From Bathynomus jamesi (lineage: Eukaryota > Arthropoda > Malacostraca > Isopoda > Cirolanidae), in assembly GCA_023014485.1 (NCBI GenBank), contig JAJOZX010005540.1:52501-116500 (forward strand): a DNA stretch of 64,000 nucleotides. Direction: 5' to 3'. Position 1 is the first letter of the stretch; each line of letters starts with the position of its first letter. The notes below the pieces were generated by a model that had not been told where the DNA came from, made no database searches, and was given only the letters and a program-made list of their open reading frames with translations. Shown here piece after piece: positions 1-9,682 of the stretch. Position numbers and translations under genes: made by a program.

Positions 1-150
1 CAAAGTTGTTTAATTTCGAATGGGCCACCCGGTATAATTTCAAAATTTGCGGATGATACCAAACTCGGGGGACGAACAAAATCAGGGACAGAATTTTGTA
101 GATTCAAGAGGATATTAATAAGACTCGAGTGGACAGAAATTTGACAAATG
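1..150 (+). pseudogene. CR1-clade LINE reverse transcriptase, 5' piece of a split copy
   Basis: The plus strand translates to a stretch reading ISKFADDTKLGG; FADD, the RT catalytic motif C, lies near 46-57, and a WTEI segment follows before a stop. In CR1 elements this is the palm of the reverse transcriptase that copies element RNA at the nick. The window start cuts off everything upstream. The same copy appears to resume at 1881, where the C-terminal thumb continues in the same orientation. Between the halves lies an opposite-strand CR1, so I infer a nested insertion that also removed roughly 40 codons of the older element. No intact frame remains. Confidence 0.75.
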
Positions 151-160
151 AACTAACGAG

Positions 161-1880
161 TGTTATCTACAGATCTACAGAAGCTAAGGCTAACAAAGCC
201 CCTAAGATCCACTCTAAGGTTAGCCCGAGAGAAAGAAGAGAGTAGGGGGTTAAAAGAAGAGAATAAGGGGTTAAGTAAGTAGCAAAGCTATCACTCGTGG
301 GTTAACATTCATTCAGAAAGAGAGAGAAAAAGACTCGCCATCATCATCCGCCGGCCACTGCCGACAAGTCGGAAAAATAGTCGAAGAGAATAGGAAAGGG
401 GTGAAAGATGAAAAGAAGTAAAATAAGAACGCTTACAAACCATGCAAACACAGTCGTAACTCAAACACTGTCATACCATGCAAACTACAGACATGCAAGT
501 AAAGAGAGGATAAGAAAAGAGAAAAAAAAAAGTATGAAGAGTATAACAAAAAGTGGGTTAGTTTACGCTACGAGCTATATCTAAGTTCGTGTTAGTCTAA
601 TTTTTTTTAATATAATTTTGTTGCTGGCATATCACAAGCTGGCATTACTCGTCAACAGACTCAAACCTCGACCATTACCCCAGAGCTCCTGTTGCAAATT
701 GTTTTTATTTTAAACGACGTTAATATTTTTAAAATGCCTATCTAAACGGTTTTTAAACATATTAACGCTGGTAGAGTTCACGACGGACGCGGGAAGATTA
801 TATCATTTATCAATTACTTTAAACGTAAAAACGTTTTTAGTGATGTTAGTAATGAAACGTCTGCACGTAATTTAAATCCGTTATTACGAGTATTGCTATT
901 ATCGAAAATGAACAATGTCAAAATTTACGTTATCAATTTTATTAACGATTTTGAAAATTAATTTCAATAAGCTCCCCCCTTAATCTCCTAGTTTCGAGTG
1001 AATGCGAGTCTAACTCTTTAATCCCATCTTCGTAAGACTTGTTACGTAGTGACGGAATTATTTTCGTGGCGCGTCGCTGAACCCTTTCTAACCTATCAAT
1101 ATCCTCACACAAATACGGGCACCAAAACTGAACGGCATATTCTAAGTGAGGCCTGACTAGGGACTTGTAAAGGGGCAATATAATATTTTTCGATTTAAAT
1201 TCGAAATTACGCGCTATGAAGCTTAACATCCTATTAACTTTTGCGCAAGACTCCAGACACTAGTTCCTAATTTTTAAATCCTTAGATACGCGTATGCCTA
1301 AATCTACTTCCTCGTCAACGCTCGCTAACTGTTTATCATCCATCGTGTAGGTGTAATTGTTGTTACGAGAACCTATATGCAAAACTTTACATTTGTCTAT
1401 CTTAAATTGCATCTGCCACTTATCCGTCCACTCCATAATCCTATTTACGTTAAGAACTTTACCGCCTATTTTAGTATCGCCTGTGAATTTTAACACGTTA
1501 CTGGTCAAGCCTACATCTATGTCGTTAATGTTAGATTACGAATAGCAATGGGCCTGACACTGAACCCTGAGGGACACCGCTACCTACATCCAACCACCCC
1601 GATTCCCTACCATTAACAACGACCCTCTATTTTCTGGCACGAAGCCATTCCTCTAACCAGTTAGCTACCTGACCGCGTATACCGTGCGCTTTAACCTTCG
1701 CAATTAATCTTCGATGCGGAACTGTATCAAACGCTTTTTTAAAGTCTAAATAAATAACGTCAGCCGCTCTATGCCTATCGTATTCGCGCACTATTTCATT
1801 ATAAAACTCTAACAAATTAGTTAAACAAGATTTATGGCGTCGAAACCCATGCTGACTACTATTAATCAAGTCGCGAGAAA
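161..1880 (-). mobile_element. CR1 LINE, 5'-truncated 3' half, degenerate, inserted in another CR1
   Basis: Read on the minus strand this is the C-terminal half of a CR1 pol followed by its 3' UTR. From 1869 downward it gives INSSQHGF, the motif A segment YLDFKKAFDTVPH, a PQGS segment near 1550-1600, the thumb block LVRPHLEYAVQFW and the C-terminal FKVIDK segment ending near 725. It matches the copy at 24684-29184 along its length. Motif C reads FTGD instead of FADD, so the catalytic centre is lost, and about ten residues after GGKV are missing. Several frameshifts split the frame. The 3' end carries two copies of the octamer CTGTAGAT, the terminal repeat typical of CR1. The 5' end is truncated near 1880. 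Confidence 0.88.
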
Positions 1881-2715
1881 GATTTAGGTATTATTGTTGC
1901 TGACACTCTTAAACCGAGTAAGTAATGTATCGAAGCTGTCAGAAAAGCAAATTTAGATTTGGTAGATAGTTCGAGTTTAAGTCGGAGAAAACAATGTTAA
2001 CATTATATAATTCCTTAGTACGCCCTCACCTGAAATACTGCTTCCAATTCTGGTCCCCATATTTACGACAGAACATAGACAGAATGGAGAGAGTGCAGCG
2101 ACGGGCTACTGAGATGATTCCTAGACTTAGAAACAAAACATACGTTGCCCGTTGAGAAACGTTAAAGTTATTCTCACTCGTAAAAAGGCAAATTCAAGAT
2201 TTAATCCAGGTGTTGAAAATGATTAAAAGTTTTGATAATGTCGACGCCCCAAAAAATATTCCACCTTCAGGAAATGCGGATAGAACTCGCGGTAATGGTC
2301 TCAAATTAGTGGGTAAACATTTTAATTCTAATAAAGCTAAACATATTTTCTTCAATCGTATAGTTAAATGTGTGGAATGGATTGCCAGCCAGCGTAGTTC
2401 AAAGTGATTCGATCGAATCCTTTAAAAAAGGAACTACTCTTAGATGCTTATCTTGCCAGTTGAAAGCATATTTTAGCGCATAGAAATATTGCAGAATTTT
2501 CACTCGGATTCCCTCCTCTGTACTTTAAAATTTTCACTTCATCTTTAAATCCTTTCCTACCTCTCAACCTCTTTTCTCTCCTTTGATTTGAATCTATCAC
2601 TTGTCTTTAAATTTTCTTCCTTCTTTTAACCTTCCTTCTTAAACAGACAGCCTCGTAGGGACCAGCCGGTCTGTTGCTGTTTGGCGTTCTTTGGATTCCT
2701 TTGTATTCCTTCGTA
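1881..2715 (+). mobile_element. CR1 LINE, 3' end (RT thumb, C-terminus, 3' UTR)
   Basis: Plus-strand translation gives DLGIIVADTLKPSK, then the thumb block SLVRPHLKYCFQFWSPYL, RMERVQRRATEMIPRLRN and the C-terminal RTRGNGLKLVGKHFNSN, ending near 2407. This is the end of the CR1 pol that starts at position 1. An in-frame stop after TYVAR and frameshifts make it a pseudogene. A pyrimidine-rich 3' UTR follows. The end, near 2690-2712, is a short repeat of ATTCCTTTG-like octamers, the usual 3' terminus of CR1 elements. It differs in sequence from the opposite-strand copy, so two CR1 families are present. Confidence 0.82.
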
Positions 2716-2732
2716 AACGTAGTAATGAGAGC

Positions 2733-2761
2733 TTTCGACATTTTCCTTATGTCATCTTCAG
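2733..2761 (-). ncRNA. hammerhead-like motif in left PLE arm
   Basis: On the minus strand: CTGAAGA, one extra T, a GACAT/ATGTC stem with a short loop, then GAAAG. CUGANGA and GAAA are the invariant hammerhead core segments. The extra nucleotide before the stem and the absence of a clear stem III make activity doubtful. Confidence 0.4.
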
Positions 2762-2773
2762 TGCTAAAACCAG

Positions 2774-2971
2774 CAAAGCTGGGCACTTGCGTTTTTTTTT
2801 GCGGTACTGCGGTACTACCGCACTACCAAACCGGTACCGCATAACGCAGTACCGCAAAGGATCGCTGAAAGTACAGCCTGTACTTTCAGCGATCCTTTGC
2901 GGTACTGCGTTATGCGGTACCGGTTGGTAGTGCGGTAGTACCGCAAAAAAAACCGCAAGTGCCCAGCTTTG
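2774..2971. mobile_element. palindromic hAT-type MITE, copy 1
   Basis: This is a 198-bp near-perfect palindrome centred near 2878. It begins CAAAGCTGGGCACTTGCG and ends with the complement. It is flanked by an exact 8-bp direct repeat AAAACCAG (2766-2773 and 2972-2979), the hallmark of hAT insertion. The arms are built of GCGGTACTGC and GGTACCGC motifs. It interrupts the left arm of the surrounding PLE. It has no coding capacity. A second copy lies at 15884-16102. Confidence 0.9.
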
Positions 2972-3312
2972 AAAACCAGAAGTATTATATATAATAATTA
3001 AAAATTAAATGTGAAAAAAACTATTTTGAATATTGGAAGGTCATAAACACTAAAAACTTAAAAAATTAAAACGATTATACAATCACGTTAAAGTTGAAAT
3101 AATACAATTAAAAAGCAATAGATATTGCGTATGAAACCTAAAAAGAGGGGGAAAAAAGGAAGGCTTATCTTTGTGAGGGTAGACAGTAAATTTAAGTAAA
3201 TAACATTTTAAATAATTGGAGAGGGGGGGGGGGAAGAAGAACACTACGTACAAATTAAAATAAAAAATCTTAAAATATATAAAAATTGTAAGAGAAATAA
3301 ATCAGGTACAAA

Positions 3313-3555
3313 TTACTTAATCACGGACGTAGCAGAGAACGAGGGGAAGAAATTGGTTGGTTGGTTGAAATTACGAAAGGGGATATGATGATTTATATCC
3401 AGTTTATGTTTGAAAATGAGTATTGTTTCTAAGAGGGATAGATCGAGTTTATTAGTTTTTGCAATTATTGAAAAATTATTAGGCCTAATTGAGTGGTCTA
3501 ATTGATGAGAAAAGGAATGTACGTGATTGTGAAGGGTTTGTAATCTTTTTAACAC
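3313..3555 (-). pseudogene. Penelope-like element GIY-YIG endonuclease C-terminal remnant
   Basis: This is an 80-residue minus-strand frame. Its core NNFSIIAKTNKLDLSLLETI followed by FKHKLDIN resembles the C-terminal part of PLE GIY-YIG endonucleases, where a conserved Glu (here in LLETI) coordinates the metal and a K-x-x-x-LN-like block ends the domain. The GIY and YIG strands are not visible upstream, so this is only the last third of the domain. It sits between inverted arms, as expected for the 3' coding end of a PLE. Similarity was judged by eye; a chance ORF is possible. Confidence 0.5.
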
Positions 3556-3665
3556 AAGTGTCTAATTGTTTTTATTTTAAGTTTTTAGTGTTTATAACCT
3601 TCCAATATTTTAAATATTTTTTAACTTCATATTTGGTTCTTAACTATCTATTTATAGTTTTAGCA

Positions 3666-3696
3666 CTGAAGACGACATTACAAAATGTCCAAACCT
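3666..3696 (+). ncRNA. hammerhead-like motif in right PLE arm
   Basis: Plus strand: CTGAAGA, one extra C, a 6-bp GACATT/AATGTC stem with ACAA loop, then CAAAC (canonical GAAAC). It is the inverted counterpart of the 2733-2761 motif, with G12 of the core lost. Confidence 0.35.
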
Positions 3697-3733
3697 CTGA
3701 TTAATTATCACCAACTGTTTGACTACGGACTAG

Positions 3734-3736
<3 letters not shown>

Positions 3737-3769
<33 letters not shown>
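3737..3769. repeat. (GT)n microsatellite
   Basis: Uninterrupted GT dinucleotide run. Confidence 0.95.
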
Positions 3770-3772
<3 letters not shown>

Positions 3773-3823
3773 ATTGCAAATATGCCGTTACCACCCGCAA
3801 AAGAACACGCCAATTGAACAAAC

Positions 3824-4480
3824 ATGGTAACCAATTTTTTCGACGTATCCAACGCGATTCAGTTATTAAATATGATTGAACAAATGCAAAGGCAGTCGGC
3901 AAATACGAGACTCCTTAAGCCGAACAAAATCAATAGAAAAGCAATTTACATACGATATCGAGATTGCATATATCGAAATACATATCAAAGAAAGGAAAAT
4001 TCTCGGAAGACGGCAAAACCAACACTCCAATTCTACCAAAAGATAATGAATCTGAACCACATAAACAAAAATGAAGAAGAAAAAAGTAGGACTTATCCTA
4101 GCCAACAAACGGAGCCTAAAACCAAACCATTTCCTGGGTAAAGTTACCTATCAGAAAGGACTCGTGCGAAAAACGAGAGCAACACTTTACATGTCTCATG
4201 GAAACTTATCTAAAGGAGTGCCGAGGAAACTGTGAAAACCGAGTTTTATAAAAAAAAAAGCGAGCTGTTATTTCCACGTGATGAATGTATGTTAACAACA
4301 GAAATAACAGAAAATAACAGAAAAAACAACTGCCTAGATTTGGTATTCACAAAACACCAGCACAACCTAATTGAAAACGTAGAAATATCTAATATCAGAT
4401 CGCAACATTATTGAAGTAACAACCAACAAAAACAAGAGGGGTGAGGGCGAAGGGGTGGGGTGGATTGTGGAATCATCTAT
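3824..4480 (+). pseudogene. LINE ORF fragment ending in APE-type endonuclease
   Basis: Near 4330-4420 the plus strand reads NNCLDLVFTKHQHNLIENVE followed by a degraded S-D-H region (RSQH/DRNIIEV). This is the C-terminal portion of the apurinic-type endonuclease that non-LTR elements use to nick target DNA. Upstream, 3824-4141 is an open, lysine/asparagine-rich frame that may be the same ORF further 5', but I do not recognise a domain in it. There are stops and frame changes between them. It may belong to the same LINE family as 35380-37700, but no overlapping segment lets me test that. It is interrupted by the 49-bp insertion at 4483. Confidence 0.5.
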
Positions 4481-4482
4481 TG

Positions 4483-4531
4483 CAGGGGTTCCCAAATTGT
4501 GTTCCGCGGAACACCAATTTGGGAACCCCTG
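4483..4531. mobile_element. 49-bp miniature hAT-like insertion
   Basis: Inverted repeats CAGGGGTTCCCAAATTG and its complement are separated by a short GTTCCGCGGAAC-type centre. They are flanked by the exact 8-bp duplication ATCTATTG at 4475-4482 and 4532-4539. The terminal CAGGGG and 8-bp duplication are hAT features. It is little more than two terminal repeats. Confidence 0.85.
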
Positions 4532-4713
4532 ATCTATTGAATGAACTGAAAAATCATTCAATACTAAAAAGAAAAAAATATAGTAATTAAAATTTAATAA
4601 GTTTCAAAGTCACTCCGTCCGTATGCCTTATCTTAAAATAATTAAAATTAATCAAATTATATTCCTTTTCCGAATATTCAACCTCGAGCTCCCCCCTTCC
4701 CCTCCAAAGAAAA

Positions 4714-4718
<5 letters not shown>

Positions 4719-4760
<42 letters not shown>
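4719..4760. repeat. (TA)n microsatellite
   Basis: TA dinucleotide run bordering a hAT-related fragment. Confidence 0.95.
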
Positions 4761-4762
<2 letters not shown>

Positions 4763-5050
4763 GTGGACCGGATATCCGCATCCGCATCATTTTTAACATC
4801 CGCATCCGCACTTCTGACTGCGGATGTTATGCGGATATTACCTCTACTAAATTATGCAATTTACAATTAAATTAGCTTATAAAGTAGCTTATAAGGCCCA
4901 GTCATGCACATTTCATGTAAAGTATTAATAATTATTAATGAACAAACAAATATATAAACCTCAAAATATAAGTACCTGGTAACAGAAAATTGAATGAAAC
5001 TTGTTTCATTGAATTTTCTGTGGCTGAAACTCTTGAGAAAGTTATTATTT
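4761..5050. mobile_element. hAT remnant related to the 13733-14738 element
   Basis: It carries the same CATCCGCATCCGC subterminal repeats and an ACTGCGGATG block as the hAT at 13733-14738. It later shares GTGGCTGAAACTC with that element's 3' part. No clean termini or duplication were found. Confidence 0.5.
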
Positions 5051-5167
5051 TTATCATAATGAAAATATTAATTTTAATTCTTATGCATTGCCTGCCATAA
5101 TAGTAATATCACGAAATTTGAAAATTATGTCATATTCATAATTCTATATTATATTGATAGATTAATT

Positions 5168-5171
<4 letters not shown>

Positions 5172-5242
<71 letters not shown>
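5172..5242. repeat. (GA)n microsatellite
   Basis: Long uninterrupted GA run. Confidence 0.97.
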
Positions 5243-5244
<2 letters not shown>

Positions 5245-5328
5245 AAAATAAATAAACAACGATGATTGTCGTCAAGAACAAATGGCAAAGCTTATCAATG
5301 GAACGTCAGAACGTGTGAAAGCTTTATA

Positions 5329-6854
5329 CAGGGTGTTTCACAACCGGTCTGCCATACTTTCGGGGGGGGGGGGGGGGGATTTGGGAGGTGATATCGAGTA
5401 AAAAGGTTAATACAACATTGATGCTATTTCCAACCGTTGCGGAGCTATGGATGTTTTAAGGTACACGGAAAAAATAAACGAGAGTATTAATCTGATGTAT
5501 TTATTGCTACATTTTATGAGATACACCTTATAAATGTTCAAAATGTCCGCCTCGGTTTTCAATGCACAGCCTTGCTCGTTCCAAACAAGAGTCCACTGCC
5601 CATTGAGTCATTTCGGGGTGTTCTCGTATGTAAGCAGCGGCATCCATAATCCGACGCAAGAGTTCCTCTCTCGTTTGTACTTTGGTCTTGTAGACCATCT
5701 TTTTCATAAAGCCCCATAAAAAGAAACCTAACGGGGTTGCGTCCGGAGATCTTGGGGGCCACGATATTGGACCAGCACGACCAATCCAACGATTCCCGTA
5801 CCGCTGATTCAAGTAATCCAACATGACGACGAAAATGTGGTGGCGCCCCATCGTGCTGAAAGAACATCCTGCGCCTTGTCTCCAAGGGCACGTCCTCCAT
5901 CAAAAGCGGCAATTCGTTGGTCTGGAATTTCAAATAAATATCAGCAGTTAATCGTTGTTCCAAAACGAACGGTCCAATCAGGTGATTTCCAATTACACCG
6001 CACCAAACATTCACCAAGAATCGATGTTGAAAGTTTCCTTCAACGATACCGTGGGGATTATCGGCGGACCACAAGTGGGAATTTCGTTTATTGTTAATTC
6101 CATCCCGAATAAATTGTGCCTCATCACTAAACAGTATGCGATTAAAGATTTGGCGAGGCATAACCATCCACTGGAAAAATTAAACACGTTTATCATAATC
6201 ATTCGGTTGAAGAGCTTGCACACGTTGCAACTGATAGGGATACAAACCCTCATCATGTATGGTTCGCCATACACGCGATGCGGATTCACCAATTCGTCTA
6301 GAAATCCTTCGAACACTAGTAGTTGGGCTACGTTGTACTAGGTCCAGTATGCGCTCCTCCACAGCAACGGGCCGTCGTGCTACATGTTCTTAGTTACGTG
6401 AACAATTGTCCCTGTTTCCCTTAATCTCTGGTGTGTGTGTGTGTGTCACTAAACACTTGCCTGTTCGGTATTCGGCGGTTCGGAAAACGTCTTCGATATT
6501 CCTCAACTGCCGCTCTGCTATCATCACAGAATCCATAAATGAAATGGATATCAGCTATTCAGCGGGTGTGAACTGTTGATTCATTTTGATTGTTCACCTT
6601 AACGCAACACAGTGTCTCGTACCACAAATCAGAACGAATTGAAAAAAAACCACAGGATTAGTAGTGGTAACTTCGTTAACCGAAACTACCACCAGTGCTG
6701 CCATCTATCGAATTATACACAGGTAGGGATTTGTTGTTTGCACATTTTAAAAAGTCCATAGCTCCGCAACGGTTGTAAATAGCACCTATGTTGTATTAAC
6801 TTTTTTACTCAACATCACCCCCTAAAGTATGCAGACCGGTTATGAAACACCCTG
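5329..6854 (-). mobile_element. mariner-type element (DD41D), full length, inactive
   Basis: Termini CAGGGTGTTTCACAACCGGT and the complement of CAGGGTGTTTCATAACCGGT are flanked by TA on both sides. The subterminal inverted similarity extends through TGAGTAAAA(A) and TTAATAC. The element is about 1.53 kb with a minus-strand transposase. A poly-G tract sits just inside the left end. Confidence 0.93.
5528..6362 (-). pseudogene. mariner DD41D transposase, frameshifted
   Basis: Minus-strand frames give, in order: a helix-turn-helix region (ILDLVQRSPTTSVRRISRRI, then SASRVWRTIHDEGLYPYQLQ), the first catalytic block RILFSDEAQF (D1), the second FFQHDGAPPHF (D2), the NRWIGRAGPISWPPRSPD linker and FFLWGFMKKMVY. 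Counting from D2 to the expected third Asp gives 41 residues, the DD41D (rosa-like) spacing. Here the third Asp is replaced: the segment reads DATPLGFF instead of LTPLDFF. Frame changes near 6180 and 5740-5850 split the protein. It cuts and pastes DNA at TA sites when intact; this copy cannot. Confidence 0.9.
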
Positions 6855-7019
6855 TATAATACAAAAGGGGAAAGGAACACGATTCTAAATATACTGATTA
6901 AATAAGTCTATTATTATTTACTGACTTTTATCATCGATTATCAGGTCAAAAAGTATTGCAGGAGAAACTATATTTTGCTTAAAAAAAATAATATTTTCAA
7001 GATAAATGAATTAAACTCC

Positions 7020-7640
7020 TTCATTATTTGGACAAAGTTGTGATGTCTCGAAAATGTTGAAAACATCTCAAGTTCGTGAGAATGTTATGGCGTTTATTTC
7101 ATGCTTCATTCATTGTTTAAAGTCTTCTAAGTCTTTAGGATCAATTGCACAGACACTAAATTTAATCCTTCGCTAAAGGTTGGAATCCAATATTGTAAGA
7201 GCGTGTGACCGGGTAGTCTGTGCAGTGGTGCCACGGCCTACACTCCCTACAGTCTATCTTTCCGGAAAGGTTCCGTCAATAAAAGTCCGGGTTGGGGCCC
7301 CGTCCTGCTGGCAGATCAAATTATCCAGAAGGTTTCAATCTACACTTGGAAGAAAATCAGCAGTATCTTCTTGGAGACACTGGTAACATGGGTCACAGAA
7401 AAAAAAAATAGGCCATAAACTTCTTTCGGCGTAAGAGCACCCAGACATTAACCTCATGGAATTCTTGTTCGTGCTTTCGCTTCTTCAGGATATTATCTCG
7501 TAATCGTCCTTCATAAGGCAGTTTTGTACTGATACCGATAAAACTTATTTAACAAAACTTTATGGGCAGTCGACCTTGGCGTCCTCAGCTCAGTGGAAAT
7601 ACGACCGATCATGCATGGCCTTCACGATGATCACGAACTG
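7020..7640 (-). pseudogene. decayed mariner DD41D-type transposase remnant
   Basis: The minus strand near 7170-7330 reads NLICQQDGAPTRTF, then FPER and GRGTTAQTTRSHALTILDS. This aligns by eye with the D2 block (QQDGAP) and the GRGGP-x-PPRSPDLTPLDFF linker of DD41D transposases. Most residues between motifs have changed and stops are present. No terminal repeats were located, so limits are approximate. It is an older relative of the elements on both sides. Confidence 0.5.
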
Positions 7641-8015
7641 AGCTAGTTTCCTTCGAATCCCCGCACCCCCTAACCCACCCACCTGTATAGTGACATTATC
7701 GATGGTCGATCCTTTCCATATCCTTCCTAAATTTTCATTCTATACTGTTATGATAGATTCCAACTCAGCTAACCATAATACGCATTGTCCCTTCCTTACG
7801 ATCGCCATTTTTGTTTGGGGTCGTTTTAGTAGTGACGTAATACTTCAAGTTTGCCATAAACTAAAATAAATCAAAGTCTACTTCAAAGATTCACGCTTAA
7901 GTTTTTGTGTATGTTCAATATTTCTTTTTCACACACACACACACACACAGCGAGTTGAAGTCTTGCCTCAAAAATAACTAAAATAAATACTTTTGAGACA
8001 GGACTTTTGACTCAC

Positions 8016-8048
<33 letters not shown>

Positions 8049-8318
8049 GGCGATTGCAAAACGACCTATAAACAAAAACGATAGTGAACTAAAAATAAAA
8101 TCGAGTACAATCATATTAACTTCAAACGAATGCACAAATGTTCTCAAATTTTCATAAAGACCGTCGCGCAATGGATGCAGCGCTGCGTCGGGGTGCAGCG
8201 ATACAGCCCCGAGAGAGAGAGACTATCGCGCACTGAGCGTATCACTGCAGGGTCAAAGTTGCGGCTTTCGAGTGTTACTGACCTCGTCAAAGCAGTGTGA
8301 AGCTATTAAAATGTAATA
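7641..8318. other. no gene; (CA)n, (TA)n and an isolated mariner-like end
   Basis: It holds a (CA)n run at 7931-7950 and a (TA)n run at 8023-8048. Just before the latter, TTTTGACTCACCCTATA looks like a lone mariner terminal repeat. A CG-richer stretch at 8160-8230 is unassigned. Confidence 0.5.
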
Positions 8319-9682
8319 CAGGGTGTCCCAGAATTAACTATCTATTTCAATGAAATCGGACAAATTTAATAAAAACTGACATAATTTTGTGTTTATTACT
8401 AAATTATGATACAAAAACAAATAGATTTATAAATCATAAGTCAAAACTTTATTGAGAAGTTTCAACATGTGCACCGTCTGTATCTCTGCAAATTTCAAAT
8501 CTACCCTCAGCGCTGCGAAACACATTTTGAAGCATTTCAGGTGTTATCTCCCGCACTGCCAACTGGATGCTTTCTTTAAGTTCAGCTAAACTATTGATCT
8601 TTTGGCGATAAACCTTTGTTTTATGAAACCCCATGCAAAGAAATCCAGGGGTGTCAAATCCGGAGAACGCGGAGGCCAAGGTCGAGGTCCTCCACGTCCA
8701 ATCCACCGATTCGGAAGGCGTCTGTTGAGGTATTCTCGAACAATTAGAGCATAATGACATGGTGCTCCATCTTGTTGAAACACAACATTATCAAGAATGC
8801 CATCATCAAGAAGCTGTGGTTCGAGAAACTGCTGAAGCATATCAAGGTAGACGGTACCTGTTACAGTTGCTTCCGCAAAGAAGAATGGGCCATAAATTTT
8901 GGATTTGGTCATTCCAAGCCACAAGTTAACTTTTGGAGAGTCTCTTTGCCATTCTATGACTTCAGACGGTCTTTCATTGGACCAGATACGACAGTTGTGT
9001 CGATTGACTTTACCACACGTGTGGAAAGTCGCCTCATCACTGAATTAGATGTTATCCAATAAACTTTCATTTTCGATTTGATCCACAATTTCTGCACACC
9101 TTGCTGCTCGATTTGGATAATCCTCTTCATTTAGGGCATGCAGTACTTGAATGTGATAAGCCTTTTTCATCAGTGTCGAACGCAAGATTCTATGAACTGT
9201 TGTCTTGGATATGTTGAGTCTTCGACCGGCCTCCCTAACCGAAGTTGTTGGTTCATCCTCATACAATTGTCCTACCTGTTCGGTACTGTTACGTGCTGTC
9301 CTTGGGCGTCCTCTTCCACCTCGTCGTGTAGGGATCCAGTTCTTTTAAATTTGTTCACAAGTTCACGAATCGCTTTGTCTGTAGGACCGGTTCTGTGGAA
9401 TCTTCTTGTAAAATTTTCTCCGATTTCATTACATTGCATTCCTTTGATACGGGATGTTACAACAAAGATGCGTTCTTGTGTATTCATTATTAATAGGGTT
9501 CTGAAAGAGAATGAAAATAAAACTGAAAAACTATGAAAAAATTATGAAAATAAAATTATGAAAAAAATTTAGAAATTTATACATTTTTAACACATATTAA
9601 ACATGATAAACATAAATAAAAGTGTGTTTTAAAAAATTTGTCCGATTTCATTGAAATAGATAGTTAATTCTGGGACACCCTG
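8319..9682 (-). mobile_element. mariner-type element (DD41D), full length
   Basis: Termini CAGGGTGTCCCAGAATTAAC and its complement are flanked by TA. The inverted similarity continues through TATCTATTTCAATGAAATCGG. The element is 1,364 bp, with a minus-strand transposase in three open segments. Confidence 0.95.
8449..9487 (-). pseudogene. mariner DD41D transposase, frameshifted
   Basis: Starts MNTQERIFVVTSRIKGMQCN at 9487. Next come a first helix-turn-helix, the second helix-turn-helix SVREAGRRLNISKTTVHRIL (about 9180-9240), the linker LHALNEEDYPNRAARC, and IYGPFFFAEATVTG. Then come the D2 block VVFQQDGAPCHY, NRRLPNRWIGRGG and RSPDLTPLDFFAWGF, with all residues of the third Asp block kept. 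D2-to-D3 spacing is 41. The first Asp region near 9000-9060 is in a changed frame, and another frame change lies near 8600-8700. It ends RDTDGAHVETSQ at 8449. It is less decayed than the 5.5-kb copy. Confidence 0.92.

Larger units (their letters stand above)
2716..3720. mobile_element. Penelope-like element remnant with inverted arms
   Basis: The left arm (about 2716-3075, interrupted by the hAT MITE) and the right arm (about 3560-3715) are inverted copies of each other. The best block is 3034-3068 against 3576-3610, and both arms carry a CTGAAGA hairpin motif. Between them lies a minus-strand remnant of a GIY-YIG endonuclease C-terminus. Inverted, truncated flanking copies around a 3' coding end are typical of Penelope-like elements. 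The same layout recurs at 43694-45127. Confidence 0.68.
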
